The position numbers and the translations under genes were made by a program. The notes under the pieces are model-generated. The model did not search any database. It had not been told where the DNA came from and saw only the letters and a program-made list of their open reading frames with translations. From NCBI GenBank assembly GCA_948602995.1, contig CAPEBR010000008.1, positions 78,629 through 142,628 on the forward strand: DNA of 64,000 nt, given 5' to 3'. Numbering within the stretch: position 1 is the stretch's first letter; each line of letters begins with the position of its first letter. Shown here one piece after another: positions 51,351 to 60,655 of this stretch. Origin of the DNA: an uncultured Dorea sp. Its GTDB lineage: Bacteria > Bacillota > Clostridia > Lachnospirales > Lachnospiraceae.

Positions 51351-51482
51351 ATGTATGTTACATATTCTGATTTCATTCAGACTGGAATATTCATTTGCGC
51401 CCTTGTTGGATTATGCTACACCATCTTCAAGGGAAGAAAACAGCCGCCACTACCGGAAATAGTGACGGCTGTAGTTAAGTAA
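51351..51482 (+). CDS. Putative type I toxin (holin-like small hydrophobic peptide)
   Basis: 43 residues: a short start (MYVTYSDFIQ), one membrane helix (TGIFICALVGLCYTIF), then a basic KGRKQ and a proline-rich end. It closely resembles the 30-40 residue holin-like peptides of type I toxin-antitoxin systems in Firmicutes (YSDLIQ...ICALVGLCYxIFKGKRK style). aaggggg lies about eight bases before the ATG at 51351; an in-frame ATG two codons earlier is also possible. Such peptides depolarise or damage the membrane when overproduced. The stretch has its own promoter and an opposing RNA (next entry). Confidence 0.65.
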   Translation: MYVTYSDFIQTGIFICALVGLCYTIFKGRKQPPLPEIVTAVVK

Positions 51483-51529
51483 CAGTCAATTACTTACTTG
51501 AGGGTATCCACGTCTCTAGTTTCCCCTCT
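51432..51529 (-). ncRNA. Candidate antisense RNA antitoxin
   Basis: On the minus strand TTGTTT (complement of 51559-51564) and TATTAT (complement of 51536-51541) are 17 bases apart, giving a start near 51529. Reading leftward, acagccgtcacta and tagtggcggctgt form a strong hairpin (51440-51472) followed by TTTTC, an intrinsic terminator. The roughly 100-base RNA overlaps the last 17 codons and the 3' end of the toxin mRNA, the classic convergent layout of type I systems. No transcript data are available here. Confidence 0.55.
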
Positions 51530-51602
51530 ATGTATATAATATAACATATATGTAAAGAAAACAAGAGTTACTTTATCGTTGTTATAGGAGAAATCCAGGG
51601 AG

Positions 51603-52058
51603 ATGAAAAAACCATATTTTCCGTTATTTATTGATATATCACAGAAAAGCATTGTCGTAGTCGGCGGAGGAAAAATTGCGGAAAGAAGAGTGAAGACACT
51701 TCTTCAATTTGCGGAAGACATACAGATTATCTCCCCAAAGCTTACAGAAGAACTTAAGCGCCTTGCAGAGAGCGGGCGGATTGAATGGATACAGAAAAGA
51801 TATATGCCGGGACAGCTTGCCGGGGCTTTTTTTGTTCTTGCCGCTACAGATGACGCTGCCTGTAATGAGCAGATTGTCACGGATTGCAGGGAGCTGGGGA
51901 TTTTAGTAAATACATCCCACAGGAAGGAACAGTGTGATTTTTACTTTCCGGCAGTTGTAGTCCGTAAAAATGTTGTGGCGGGGATTACAGCCAGCGGAGA
52001 CAGTCATGCGCAGGCAAGAGACGCCAGGATACAGGTGGAAAAAGCACTGGAAGAATAA
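51603..52058 (+). CDS. Precorrin-2 dehydrogenase-like protein (Met8/CysG N-terminal type)
   Basis: 151 residues. N-terminal NAD-binding fold PLFIDISQKSIVVVGGGKIA with ERRVKTLLQF (about 6-33), then FFVLAATDD, VNTSHRKEQCDFYFPAVVVR and GITASGDSHAQARDAR, the standard marks of the siroheme dehydrogenase/ferrochelatase. It oxidises precorrin-2 to sirohydrochlorin. It is shorter than Met8 or full CysG and stops after the first part of the dimer/chelatase domain. No other siroheme gene is near, so iron insertion may be lacking or supplied elsewhere. Next gene starts 19 bases downstream. Confidence 0.85.
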   Translation: MKKPYFPLFIDISQKSIVVVGGGKIAERRVKTLLQFAEDIQIISPKLTEELKRLAESGRIEWIQKRYMPGQLAGAFFVLAATDDAACNEQIVTDCRELGILVNTSHRKEQCDFYFPAVVVRKNVVAGITASGDSHAQARDARIQVEKALEE

Positions 52059-52077
52059 TAAAGGAGGATAATGTAAG

Positions 52078-52977
52078 ATGATCTTGAAGGTAGCCCTGCT
52101 GCAGATACTTCCGGGAAACGGATTGACGGAGCAGTTTCACATAGGGGAAGAAGCTTTAAGGAGGGCAAAAGATGCGGGGGCAGATCTTGCGCTGTTTCCG
52201 GAGATGTGGAGCACTGGCTATGAGATTCCTCCGGATGAAGACATGCTAGGGAAAATGGCAGTTTCCGCTGACGGCAATTTTATAAAAAAGTTCGGGCGGC
52301 TTGCAAAAAATCTAGAGATGGCAATCGGTATTACATTTCTGGAAAAGCATTCTCCGAGACCGAAAAACTCCATTGCCCTTTATGACAGGCATGGGGAGAG
52401 GAAGCTTCTTTACTCGAAGGTACATACCTGTGAATTCGGGGATGAGAGGCTGCTGTCTGCGGGAGACGATTTTTATGTGACAGAGCTTGACACTGCCTCT
52501 GGAAAGGTAAAGACCGGATGCATGATCTGTTATGACAGAGAGTTTCCAGAGAGCGCCCGGATTCTGATGTTAAAGGGTGCAGAGATTGTGTTAGTGCCGA
52601 ATGCCTGTCCCATGGAGATTAACAGGCTGGCACAGCTCAGGGGGCGGGCATATGAAAATATGATGGCAGTCGCAACCTGCAATTATCCGGCAGGACAGCC
52701 GGACTGCAACGGACATTCCAGTATTTTTGATGGAGTTGCTTATCTTCCGGGGGGATCAGGTTCAAGAGATATGTGCATTCTGGATGCAGACGAAAGACCG
52801 GGAATCTATCTGGCGGAGATTGACATAGATATGCTCCGTGCATACAGAAAACGTGAGGTTCATGGAAATGCATACAGACATCCGGAAAAATACGGATTGC
52901 TTCTTTCAAGAGAAGTGGAAGAACCCTTTATCCGTGAGAAGGAGCTGACACAGAGCCCCCTTATTGACATAGATTAA
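52078..52977 (+). CDS. Carbon-nitrogen hydrolase (nitrilase superfamily)
   Basis: 299 residues, cytoplasmic. Catalytic triad visible: E42 (FPEMWSTGYEIP), K114 (YSKVHTCEFGDE) and C151 (GCMICYDREFPESARI). Substrates of the superfamily include omega-amidic acids, N-carbamyl amines and nitriles; the exact one cannot be told. N-carbamylputrescine amidase- or omega-amidase-like use is plausible. aaggaggata precedes the ATG and the gene may be co-transcribed with the Met8-like gene. Confidence 0.85.
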   Translation: MILKVALLQILPGNGLTEQFHIGEEALRRAKDAGADLALFPEMWSTGYEIPPDEDMLGKMAVSADGNFIKKFGRLAKNLEMAIGITFLEKHSPRPKNSIALYDRHGERKLLYSKVHTCEFGDERLLSAGDDFYVTELDTASGKVKTGCMICYDREFPESARILMLKGAEIVLVPNACPMEINRLAQLRGRAYENMMAVATCNYPAGQPDCNGHSSIFDGVAYLPGGSGSRDMCILDADERPGIYLAEIDIDMLRAYRKREVHGNAYRHPEKYGLLLSREVEEPFIREKELTQSPLIDID

Positions 52978-53047
52978 CTTTTCACTGTATCCTGCGCCTA
53001 TCTGCTGCTTTGCCATTTACTCTGCGGCAGACATAACACCTGGATCC

Positions 53048-53074
53048 GTTACTGTTCACTCCGTGACCAGTAAC
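53048..53074. repeat. Short GTTACTGTTCAC...CAGTAAC repeat
   Basis: gttactgttcac followed by tccgtgaccagtaac, ahead of the CPBP gene. Same family as 54024-54050, about 1 kb away on the other side of that gene. Confidence 0.6.
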
Positions 53075-53134
53075 AGTCGCAAAGCAGGAAGAGAAGTAGA
53101 ATAATAGGAAATGCATAAGAGAAGGTGAAAAAAG

Positions 53135-54007
53135 ATGGAGAATCAAAGCTATGGAAGGCGTATGTGGAGCATATGGAGTCCTTTGGTCATAAAGTATGCC
53201 ATTGTCACTGTTGTGACCTCTGTTGTCCTGTTCTTTTTTACAGGAGCCGGTATGATGCAGCAGGGGAAGTCCGGCGATATCACGAAGCTTATGGAAGAGC
53301 CGGATCATATGGCAGAGCTTATGCAGGCGGCGTCGGAGCGCCTGATGAATTATGCAGTTCCCCTGGAAGGTGCGGCGGCACTGGTTACGATTCCGGTCAT
53401 GCTCTTCTTTATGAACCGGGACAAAAAGAAGCTAAAAAAAGAACTGATGATTAAAGGCAGGGCATCCTTCTGGAAATACCCGGCCATTGTGGTGATTTCC
53501 TCAGCAATGTGTCTGGCATTAAACAACTTAATCCTGTTATCGAAGCTGTCTTCCTACAGTGAGTCTTATGATGAGACGATTCAGATGCTTTATCAGCCGT
53601 CTTTTGCCGTGCAGCTGATCTGTCTCGGGGTGCTCATGCCGGTCTGTGAGGAGCTTACTTTCCGGGGGCTTATGTACAGGCGTATGAGGAAGGACATGAG
53701 CTTTCTCCATGCAGCGCTCTATTCCTCGCTGATCTTTGCTGTCACACATGGCAACCTGGTGCAGATGCTGTATGGGTTTTCCATGGGAATGATGCTTGGG
53801 CTTGTCTATGAAAAGTACGGATCCGTCCTGGCGCCGGTCTGTGCCCATGTGACTGCAAACGTGGTGTCTGTAATTGGAACACAGTATCAGTGGTTCGACT
53901 GGATTTTTGGGGATGTGATCCGCGTCGGGGCAGTAACCGTACTCTGTGCGGCGGCAGCATCGACCATATATATCATGATGCAGAGGATGGATTCCAAATT
54001 TCCATAA
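53135..54007 (+). CDS. CPBP-family intramembrane metalloprotease (Abi/CAAX type)
   Basis: 290 residues with about eight hydrophobic segments. The glutamate pair and arginine E172, E173, R177 (EELTFRGLMYRRMRK), H205 (FAVTHGNLVQMLYGF) and the last motif VCAHVTANVV fit the CPBP catalytic set. Members process prenylated or other membrane peptides, and some give bacteriocin self-immunity. gaaggtg lies ahead of the ATG. No peptide-modification genes nearby. Confidence 0.85.
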   Translation: MENQSYGRRMWSIWSPLVIKYAIVTVVTSVVLFFFTGAGMMQQGKSGDITKLMEEPDHMAELMQAASERLMNYAVPLEGAAALVTIPVMLFFMNRDKKKLKKELMIKGRASFWKYPAIVVISSAMCLALNNLILLSKLSSYSESYDETIQMLYQPSFAVQLICLGVLMPVCEELTFRGLMYRRMRKDMSFLHAALYSSLIFAVTHGNLVQMLYGFSMGMMLGLVYEKYGSVLAPVCAHVTANVVSVIGTQYQWFDWIFGDVIRVGAVTVLCAAAASTIYIMMQRMDSKFP

Positions 54008-54023
54008 ATCGTAACGTAAATCT

Positions 54024-54050
54024 GTTACTGTTCACTCCGTTCACAGTAAC
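54024..54050. repeat. Short GTTACTGTTCACTCCGTTCACAGTAAC repeat
   Basis: gttactgttcac and cacagtaac enclose tccgtt. It lies about 17 bases after the CPBP stop and 100 bases before gltB. Confidence 0.6.
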
Positions 54051-54149
54051 ATAAATCTTGATATCTGATAATTAGGGAAAAGTTTTTATTTACAAATGAG
54101 ACGAAAAGTTGTATAGTAATAAAAAATAAATGAAAGGGACAGTAGACGT

Positions 54150-57100
54150 ATGAGCAAAAGATATAAGGAACGTCCGTCTGGCCTGTACCGTCCGCAGTTT
54201 GAGCATGACAACTGCGGAATCGGTGCAATTGTAAATATAAAGGGTCAGAAGAGCCATAACACAGTGGCAGACGCATTGAAGATTGTTGAAAATTTAGAAC
54301 ATAGAGCTGGCAAGGATGCCGAAGGTAAGACAGGCGATGGAGTTGGAATTCTGTTACAGATTTCGCACAGGTTTTTCTCCAAAGTCTGCGGACCTCTCGG
54401 CATCTTTTTAGGTTCAGAGAGAGATTACGGTGTCGGAATGTTTTTCTTCCCCCAGGATGAGCTGAAAAGGAATCAGGCGAAGAAGATCTTTGAGGTGATT
54501 GTAAAAAAGGAAGGAATGAATTTTCTGGGATGGCGCAAGGTTCCGGTTCAGAGCGGGGTTCTTGGAAACCGTGCCGCCCAATGCATGCCATGTATTATGC
54601 AGGGCTTCATTGAGAAGCCCGGAAAGATAAAGAAAGGGCTTGACTTTGACAGGCGGCTTTATGTCGTGCGCCGGATCTTTGAGCAGAGCAGTGACGATAC
54701 CTATGTGGCTTCTCTCTCCAGCCGGACCATTGCCTATAAAGGTATGTTCCTTGTAGGGCAGCTCCGATCCTTCTTTACAGATCTTCAGGATCTGGATTAC
54801 GAGTCTGCAATTGCCCTGGTGCATTCCAGGTTCAGCACGAATACGAATCCAAGCTGGGAGCGTGCACATCCCAACCGGTTTATTGTACATAATGGAGAGA
54901 TCAATACAATCCGCGGAAATGCGGACAAGATGCGTGCAAGAGAAGAGAACATGGAGTCAGAGCATCTGAAAGGCGAGCTTCACAAGGTGCTGCCTGCAAT
55001 CAACAGCTCCGGATCAGATTCAGCCATGCTAGACAATGCGATTGAATTCATGGTAATGAGTGGTATGGATCTGCCCCTTGCAGTGATGATTGCCATACCG
55101 GAGCCGTGGGCAAATACGAAAAACATGTCACAGAAGAAAAAGGACTTTTACCAGTACTATGCTACTATGATGGAGCCATGGGACGGCCCTGCCTCCATTC
55201 TGTTCAGTGACGGGGACTGTATGGGCGCTGTTCTTGACCGGAACGGCCTCCGCCCGTCCAGATACTATATTACAGATCAGGATACCCTGATTCTTTCCTC
55301 CGAGGTAGGAGTACTGGATATTGACCCTGCAAGTATTCTTGTAAAGGAACGTCTCCACCCTGGGAAGATGCTTCTGGTAGATACCGTAAAAGGAAAAGTT
55401 ATTGATGATGATGAGCTTAAGGAGCTGTATGCAGGAAGGCAGCCATACGGAGAATGGCTTGACAGCAACCTGATCAGCCTGGAGGATTTAAAGATCCCGA
55501 ATCAGAAAGTGCAGACTTATACTGCAGAAGAGTGCAGAAGACTTCAGAAGGCATTTGGCTATTCCTACGAGGAAGTAAAAACATCTATATTGAATATGGC
55601 TTCAAATGGGACAGAAGGAACAGCAGCAATGGGAATCGACACTCCGCTGGCAGTTCTTTCAGACCAGCATCAGAATCTGTTCGGATATTTCAAACAGCTG
55701 TTTGCCCAGGTGACAAATCCTCCCATTGATGCCATCCGGGAGAAGATCGTTACTTCCACCACAGTCTATATTGGTGCGGACGGTAACCTTTTAGAGGAAA
55801 AGGCGGAAAACTGCAGAATGCTGAAATGTAACAATCCGATTCTGACCAATACAGATCTTCTGAAGATTAAGAATATGAAGAAAGAGGGATTTAAGGTCGC
55901 GGAGATCCCCATTACCTATTATATGAATTCAAGTCTTGAAAAAGCGATGGATTATCTCTTTATTGAGGTAGACCGTGTGATCCGGGAGGGCGCCAATATT
56001 CTGATTCTCTCTGACCGGGGCGTGGATGAATACCATGTGGCCATGCCATCGCTCCTTGCCCTTTCAGGACTTCAGCAGCACCTGATCCGCACGAAAAAGA
56101 GAACCTCTGTAGCTGTAATCCTGGAGACCGGGGAGCCCAGGGAGGTACATCACTTTGCTACGCTTCTTGGCTATGGAGCCTGCGCGGTGAATCCCTATCT
56201 GGCACACGAGTCAATCCGTCAGCTCATTGAAACAGACATGCTTCAGAAGGATTATTATGCCGCGGTAGATGATTACAATGAAGCGGTTATAGGCGGAATC
56301 GTAAAGATTGCCTCCAAGATGGGCATTTCCACTATCCAGTCCTATCAGGGAGCGAAGATTTTTGAAGCGATCGGCCTGAGAGAGGAATTTATAGAGAAAT
56401 ATTTCACAGATACTGTGAGCCGTGTGGGAGGAATCGGAACAGCAGAAATCGCCCGGGATTATGCGGCAAGACATTCGCAGGCCTTTGACCCGCTGGGACT
56501 GGAGGCAGATCTTACCCTTAATAGTGTGGGACAGCATAAGGCAAAGAGCGGCGGGGAAAGGCATCTTTATAATCCACGTACCATCCACATGCTTCAGCAA
56601 TCCACCAGACGCGGCGATTACGAGATGTTTAAGCAGTATGCAGATATGGTAAATGAAGAAGGTGCGCATATTAATCTGAGAGGTCAGTTAGAATTCAATT
56701 ATCCGAAAAAAGGCGTGCCCATTGAAGAAGTGGAGAGCGTAGACGAGATTGTGACCCGGTTTAAGACAGGCGCCATGTCCTATGGCTCCATTTCCAAGGA
56801 GGCACATGAAACACTGGCTATAGCCATGAACCGGCTCCACGGGAAGTCCAACAGCGGAGAGGGCGGGGAGGAAACAGGCCGACTGGACAGTGACAGATGC
56901 TCTGCCATAAAGCAGGTGGCATCCGGGCGCTTTGGCGTGACATCCAGATATCTGGTTAGCGCCAGGGAAATTCAGATTAAGATGGCACAGGGGGCAAAGC
57001 CCGGAGAGGGCGGACACCTTCCTGGAGGCAAGGTCTATCCGTGGATCGCGAAAACCAGACATTCCACCCCGGGTGTGAGTCTGATCTCGCCGCCGCCCCA

Positions 57101-58685
57101 CCATGATATTTATTCCATAGAAGATCTTGCACAGCTCATTTATGACTGCAAGAATGCAAATAAAGATGCCCGCATTTCAGTAAAGCTTGTATCTGAGGCA
57201 GGAGTGGGGACCGTTGCGGCCGGCGTTGCCAAGGCAGGGGCAGGGCTGATCCTCATTTCCGGATATGACGGAGGTACGGGCGCAGCGCCCAGAAGTTCGA
57301 TCCATAACGCGGGGCTTCCCTGGGAGCTGGGGCTGGCAGAAACCCATCAGACGCTGATTCAGAATGGTCTTAGGGAGCGTGTTCGCATAGAGACAGACGG
57401 GAAGCTCATGAGCGGCCGGGATGTTGCGATTGCCGCCATTCTCGGCGCGGAGGAATTTGGCTTTGCCACAGCTCCGTTAGTTACGATGGGATGTGTCATG
57501 ATGCGTGTCTGTAATCTTGACACTTGTCCGGTGGGAGTAGCAACCCAGAATCCAGAGCTTCGGAAGAGGTTTACGGGAAAGCCGGAATATGTCATGAACT
57601 TCATGCGGTTTATGGCACAGAATCTGCGGGAATATATGGCGAAGCTGGGCGTACGCACCATAGATGAGCTGGTAGGCAGGACAGACCTTCTTAAGGTAAA
57701 GGAGGAGCCAGGATCTGAGCGGGCCTCTGCCCTGAATCTGGAGCAGATTCTCTATAATCCTCATGAGGGGACGAAGAAGGCGGTGACTTATAATCCGAAG
57801 AAGATCTATGATTTTGAACTGGAGAAGACACTGGATGAGCGTGTCCTTGTGAAAAAGCTGCTTCCGGCCCTTGAAAAGGGACAGAAGAGAAGTATAGAGG
57901 TGGATGTATCCAATACAGACCGCACCTTTGGAACCATCTTTGGCTCGGAGATTACAAGGAGATACCCGGAAGGACTGCCGGAAGACAGCTATGTTGTGAA
58001 ATGTAAGGGTGCAGGCGGACAGTCCTATGGAGCTTTCATTCCAAAGGGACTGACCCTTGAGCTGACAGGAGACAGCAATGACTATTTCGGTAAAGGATTG
58101 TCCGGCGGGAAGCTTGTTGTATATCCTCCGAAGAATGTGAAATACAGGCATGATGAGAATATTATTATAGGAAATGTGGCTCTCTACGGTGCAACCAGCG
58201 GCAAGGCATTTATTAATGGGGCGGCAGGAGAGCGGTTTGCAGTCCGTAATTCCGGCGTGACCGCAGTTGTGGAGGGTGTAGGAGACCACGGCTGTGAATA
58301 TATGACTGGCGGCCGTGTGGCAGTACTGGGAAAAACCGGAAAGAACTTTGCAGCAGGAATGAGCGGCGGAGTTGCCTATGTGCTGGATATGGACAGTGAT
58401 TTATACATGAATGTAAATAAGCAGCTTGTGAATATTGAGCGTGTTGCCTCAAAATATGAAGTAAATGAGCTGAAGAGTATGATAGAGGAGCATGTGGCTT
58501 ACACGAATTCGGAAAAGGGAAGGGAGATTCTTGACAGCTTTACAGAATATCTTCCTAAATTCAAGAAGATCATCCCGAAGGATTATGAGAAAATGCTGAC
58601 CACCATCCTGCAGCTTGAGGAACAGGGCATGAGCAGTGGGCAGGCGCAGACAGAAGCATTTTATGCCATAAAGGAAGGAAGATAG
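54150..58685 (+). CDS. gltB: Glutamate synthase (NADPH) large subunit
   Basis: Makes two glutamates from glutamine and 2-oxoglutarate. 1511 residues, usual length. C22 in HDNCGIGAIV is the Ntn-amidotransferase nucleophile, exposed after removal of about 21 residues. The glutaminase domain continues to about 420 (SRFSTNTNPSWERAHPNRF). The FMN/synthase domain includes MSYGSISKEAHETLAIAMNR, GAKPGEGGHLPGGKV and GYDGGTGAAPRSS. The [3Fe-4S] set is C1115, C1121 and C1126 (C-x5-C-x4-C). The beta-helix GXGXG domain ends the protein. Followed 12 bases later by gltD. Confidence 0.96.
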   Translation: MSKRYKERPSGLYRPQFEHDNCGIGAIVNIKGQKSHNTVADALKIVENLEHRAGKDAEGKTGDGVGILLQISHRFFSKVCGPLGIFLGSERDYGVGMFFFPQDELKRNQAKKIFEVIVKKEGMNFLGWRKVPVQSGVLGNRAAQCMPCIMQGFIEKPGKIKKGLDFDRRLYVVRRIFEQSSDDTYVASLSSRTIAYKGMFLVGQLRSFFTDLQDLDYESAIALVHSRFSTNTNPSWERAHPNRFIVHNGEINTIRGNADKMRAREENMESEHLKGELHKVLPAINSSGSDSAMLDNAIEFMVMSGMDLPLAVMIAIPEPWANTKNMSQKKKDFYQYYATMMEPWDGPASILFSDGDCMGAVLDRNGLRPSRYYITDQDTLILSSEVGVLDIDPASILVKERLHPGKMLLVDTVKGKVIDDDELKELYAGRQPYGEWLDSNLISLEDLKIPNQKVQTYTAEECRRLQKAFGYSYEEVKTSILNMASNGTEGTAAMGIDTPLAVLSDQHQNLFGYFKQLFAQVTNPPIDAIREKIVTSTTVYIGADGNLLEEKAENCRMLKCNNPILTNTDLLKIKNMKKEGFKVAEIPITYYMNSSLEKAMDYLFIEVDRVIREGANILILSDRGVDEYHVAMPSLLALSGLQQHLIRTKKRTSVAVILETGEPREVHHFATLLGYGACAVNPYLAHESIRQLIETDMLQKDYYAAVDDYNEAVIGGIVKIASKMGISTIQSYQGAKIFEAIGLREEFIEKYFTDTVSRVGGIGTAEIARDYAARHSQAFDPLGLEADLTLNSVGQHKAKSGGERHLYNPRTIHMLQQSTRRGDYEMFKQYADMVNEEGAHINLRGQLEFNYPKKGVPIEEVESVDEIVTRFKTGAMSYGSISKEAHETLAIAMNRLHGKSNSGEGGEETGRLDSDRCSAIKQVASGRFGVTSRYLVSAREIQIKMAQGAKPGEGGHLPGGKVYPWIAKTRHSTPGVSLISPPPHHDIYSIEDLAQLIYDCKNANKDARISVKLVSEAGVGTVAAGVAKAGAGLILISGYDGGTGAAPRSSIHNAGLPWELGLAETHQTLIQNGLRERVRIETDGKLMSGRDVAIAAILGAEEFGFATAPLVTMGCVMMRVCNLDTCPVGVATQNPELRKRFTGKPEYVMNFMRFMAQNLREYMAKLGVRTIDELVGRTDLLKVKEEPGSERASALNLEQILYNPHEGTKKAVTYNPKKIYDFELEKTLDERVLVKKLLPALEKGQKRSIEVDVSNTDRTFGTIFGSEITRRYPEGLPEDSYVVKCKGAGGQSYGAFIPKGLTLELTGDSNDYFGKGLSGGKLVVYPPKNVKYRHDENIIIGNVALYGATSGKAFINGAAGERFAVRNSGVTAVVEGVGDHGCEYMTGGRVAVLGKTGKNFAAGMSGGVAYVLDMDSDLYMNVNKQLVNIERVASKYEVNELKSMIEEHVAYTNSEKGREILDSFTEYLPKFKKIIPKDYEKMLTTILQLEEQGMSSGQAQTEAFYAIKEGR

Positions 58686-58697
58686 GAGGGCGGAAAA

Positions 58698-60197
58698 GTG
58701 GGAAAAGCAACAGGTTTTATGGAATATGAAAGGCAGGATAAGAAGGCGCAGGATCCGAAGGAGCGGATCAGGCATTTTCAGGAGTTCCACACGCCCCTTT
58801 CGAAGGAGGAGCAGGAGTGTCAGGGAGCCAGATGCATGTCCTGCGGAGTTCCTTTCTGCCAGGCAGGGCAGATGATCATGGGGATGGCAAGCGGATGTCC
58901 TCTTCACAATCTGGTGCCTGAGTGGAATGACTTGATCTGGCATGGAAACTGGGAGGAGGCTTATTACCGTCTGAAAAAGACGAATAATTTTCCGGAATTT
59001 ACCTCCCGTGTATGCCCGGCGCTCTGCGAGGCGGCATGTACCTGCAGCCTGAACGGTGACGCTGTATCAACAAAGGCCAATGAATATGGAATCATCGAAA
59101 ATGCATATGAGAAGGGATATGCCGCTGCGAAGCCGGTGAAGATCCGCACTGGAAAGAAGGTAGCGGTTGTAGGCTCCGGCCCGTCTGGTCTTGCGGCAGC
59201 AGATCTGTTAAACCGCAGAGGACACAGTGTGACTGTATTCGAGCGTGAGGATAAGCCGGGAGGACTTCTGCGCTACGGAATCCCTAATATGAAGCTGGAA
59301 AAGCAGATTATTGACAGGAAGATTGCAGTCATGGAGGAGGAAGGAATCACATTTGTCACGAACTGTAATGTCGGGAAGGACAAAAAGGCAGCAGCCCTGT
59401 TAAAGGAGTATGACAGGATCCTTCTGTGCTGCGGCGCATCAAACCCAAGAGACATTAAGATACCTGGAAGAGACGCCAGTGGAATCTTCTTTGCCGTGGA
59501 TTTTCTGAAATCCACCACCAAAGCACTGTGGGCGAATGATATGAAGCTTATAGAAGGGAGTTACATTTCCGCAAAGGATAAGCATGTAATTGTAATCGGA
59601 GGCGGGGATACGGGAAATGACTGTGTAGGCACATCCATGCGCCACGGTGCAAAGTCTGTGCTTCAGATCGAGATGATGCCAAAGGCTCCGGATACCCGCG
59701 GGGAAAATAACCCGTGGCCGGAGTGGCCGAAGGTCTGCAAGACAGATTATGGACAGGAGGAAGCAAGGGCAGTATTCGGACACGACCCGAGAGTGTATGA
59801 GACCACAGTAAAGGAATTTAAAAAGGATAAAGACGGAAATCTGAATCAGGCTGTACTCGTAAAGCTGACGCCGAACAAGGATGAGAAGACAGGCCGTATG
59901 CTTATGACAGAGATACCGGGGAGCGAATATACCGTTCCGGCACAGCTCGTACTGATTGCCGCAGGATTTCTTGGAAGCGAGGCCTATGTGACCAAGGCTT
60001 TCGGGACAGAAGTAAACGCCCGGACAAATGTAGCCGCCCCGGAGGGAGGATATCTCACCAGTGCAAAAAACGTGTTTACCGCCGGGGATATGCACAGAGG
60101 ACAGTCCCTGGTAGTGTGGGCAATCCGGGAAGGAAGAGAAGCAGCGCGGGAGATTGACATAAGCCTGATGGGGTACACTAATTTAGAGATTCAGTAA
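58698..60197 (+). CDS. gltD: Glutamate synthase (NADPH) small subunit
   Basis: 499 residues; GTG start with gaggg ahead. Passes electrons from NAD(P)H via FAD to GltB. N-terminal Fe-S region CMSCGVPFCQ and CPALCEAACTCSLN (about 48-125), the FAD site VAVVGSGPSGLAAADLLNRR, LLRYGIPNMKL, and a NADPH site VIGGGDTGNDCVGTSMRHG. The C-terminal FAD-binding YLTSAKNVFTAGDMHRGQSL follows. Operon with gltB. Confidence 0.95.
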   Translation: MGKATGFMEYERQDKKAQDPKERIRHFQEFHTPLSKEEQECQGARCMSCGVPFCQAGQMIMGMASGCPLHNLVPEWNDLIWHGNWEEAYYRLKKTNNFPEFTSRVCPALCEAACTCSLNGDAVSTKANEYGIIENAYEKGYAAAKPVKIRTGKKVAVVGSGPSGLAAADLLNRRGHSVTVFEREDKPGGLLRYGIPNMKLEKQIIDRKIAVMEEEGITFVTNCNVGKDKKAAALLKEYDRILLCCGASNPRDIKIPGRDASGIFFAVDFLKSTTKALWANDMKLIEGSYISAKDKHVIVIGGGDTGNDCVGTSMRHGAKSVLQIEMMPKAPDTRGENNPWPEWPKVCKTDYGQEEARAVFGHDPRVYETTVKEFKKDKDGNLNQAVLVKLTPNKDEKTGRMLMTEIPGSEYTVPAQLVLIAAGFLGSEAYVTKAFGTEVNARTNVAAPEGGYLTSAKNVFTAGDMHRGQSLVVWAIREGREAAREIDISLMGYTNLEIQ

Positions 60198-60249
60198 TGA
60201 CTGTTTGCTCCGTGACCGGGATTTGCCCACACCTGAATCATTTTCTTAC

Positions 60250-60289
60250 GGACTTTGCAGTAAATGCAAAGTCCTGTGTGAACAGTAAC
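60250..60289. repeat. GTTACTG-family palindrome after gltD
   Basis: ggactttgca and tgcaaagtcc pair exactly around gtaaa, followed by tgtgtgaacagtaac, i.e. one complete half of the family unit. It lies in the 458-base gap before the NlpC/P60 gene. Confidence 0.65.
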
Positions 60290-60327
60290 CTTTACATAAC
60301 AAAATGTTACGAAAGTGTTAAAAAGTA

Positions 60328-60356
60328 TTGCAAAATTGTTTGACTTCGAATATAAT
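60328..60356 (+). promoter_or_regulatory. Promoter of the NlpC/P60 gene
   Basis: TTGCAA (60328-60333), exactly 17 bases, TATAAT (60351-60356). Start expected near 60363, giving a leader of about 290 bases. Confidence 0.8.
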
Positions 60357-60362
60357 TTACCT

Positions 60363-60655
60363 ATGAGCAAAATGTATAAAAAAGGGGCGGCTCATCATAA
60401 GAGGGTTATTCGAAAAGGAAAAACTACAATAATTTCAAAAAATGTATTGAAATCAACCGGAAGTTGTAGTATCCTAGCTTTAGATGTGCAAAAGAGGTAA
60501 CAGGGAGGGAGCTATTGTCAGCTGTTGCCGCAAGGGGAGTAGACTGTATTCAGAGGGAGACACAGATGAGATAACACCTTTGGATACCTGAAAAATAATG
60601 TAACTGTTGAGATACAGAACAGCTACAGAATAATTGGCTAAGGATAGGTGAAGAT
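60363..60655 (+). promoter_or_regulatory. Long structured 5' leader, unidentified
   Basis: Contains a hairpin actacaa/ttgtagt with inner atttcaa/ttgaaat (60423-60470). A second block (about 60496-60590) opens with aggta and closes with tacct. Inside it are agctattgtcagct, gccgcaaggggag and ggagacacag. Its length and pairing suggest a regulatory RNA, perhaps a riboswitch. I cannot match it to a class that I know. The short open frame at its start (from 60363) has no ribosome binding site and is ignored. Confidence 0.45.

Noticed and set aside
60315..60500. 61-codon basic open frame before the NlpC/P60 gene
   Set aside because: Begins before the -10 box of a strong promoter; the internal ATG at 60363 lacks a ribosome binding site. 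Treated as leader.
60496..60590. c-di-AMP (ydaO) riboswitch before the NlpC/P60 gene
   Set aside because: Context would fit, but the conserved sequence blocks that I know for that class are not seen.
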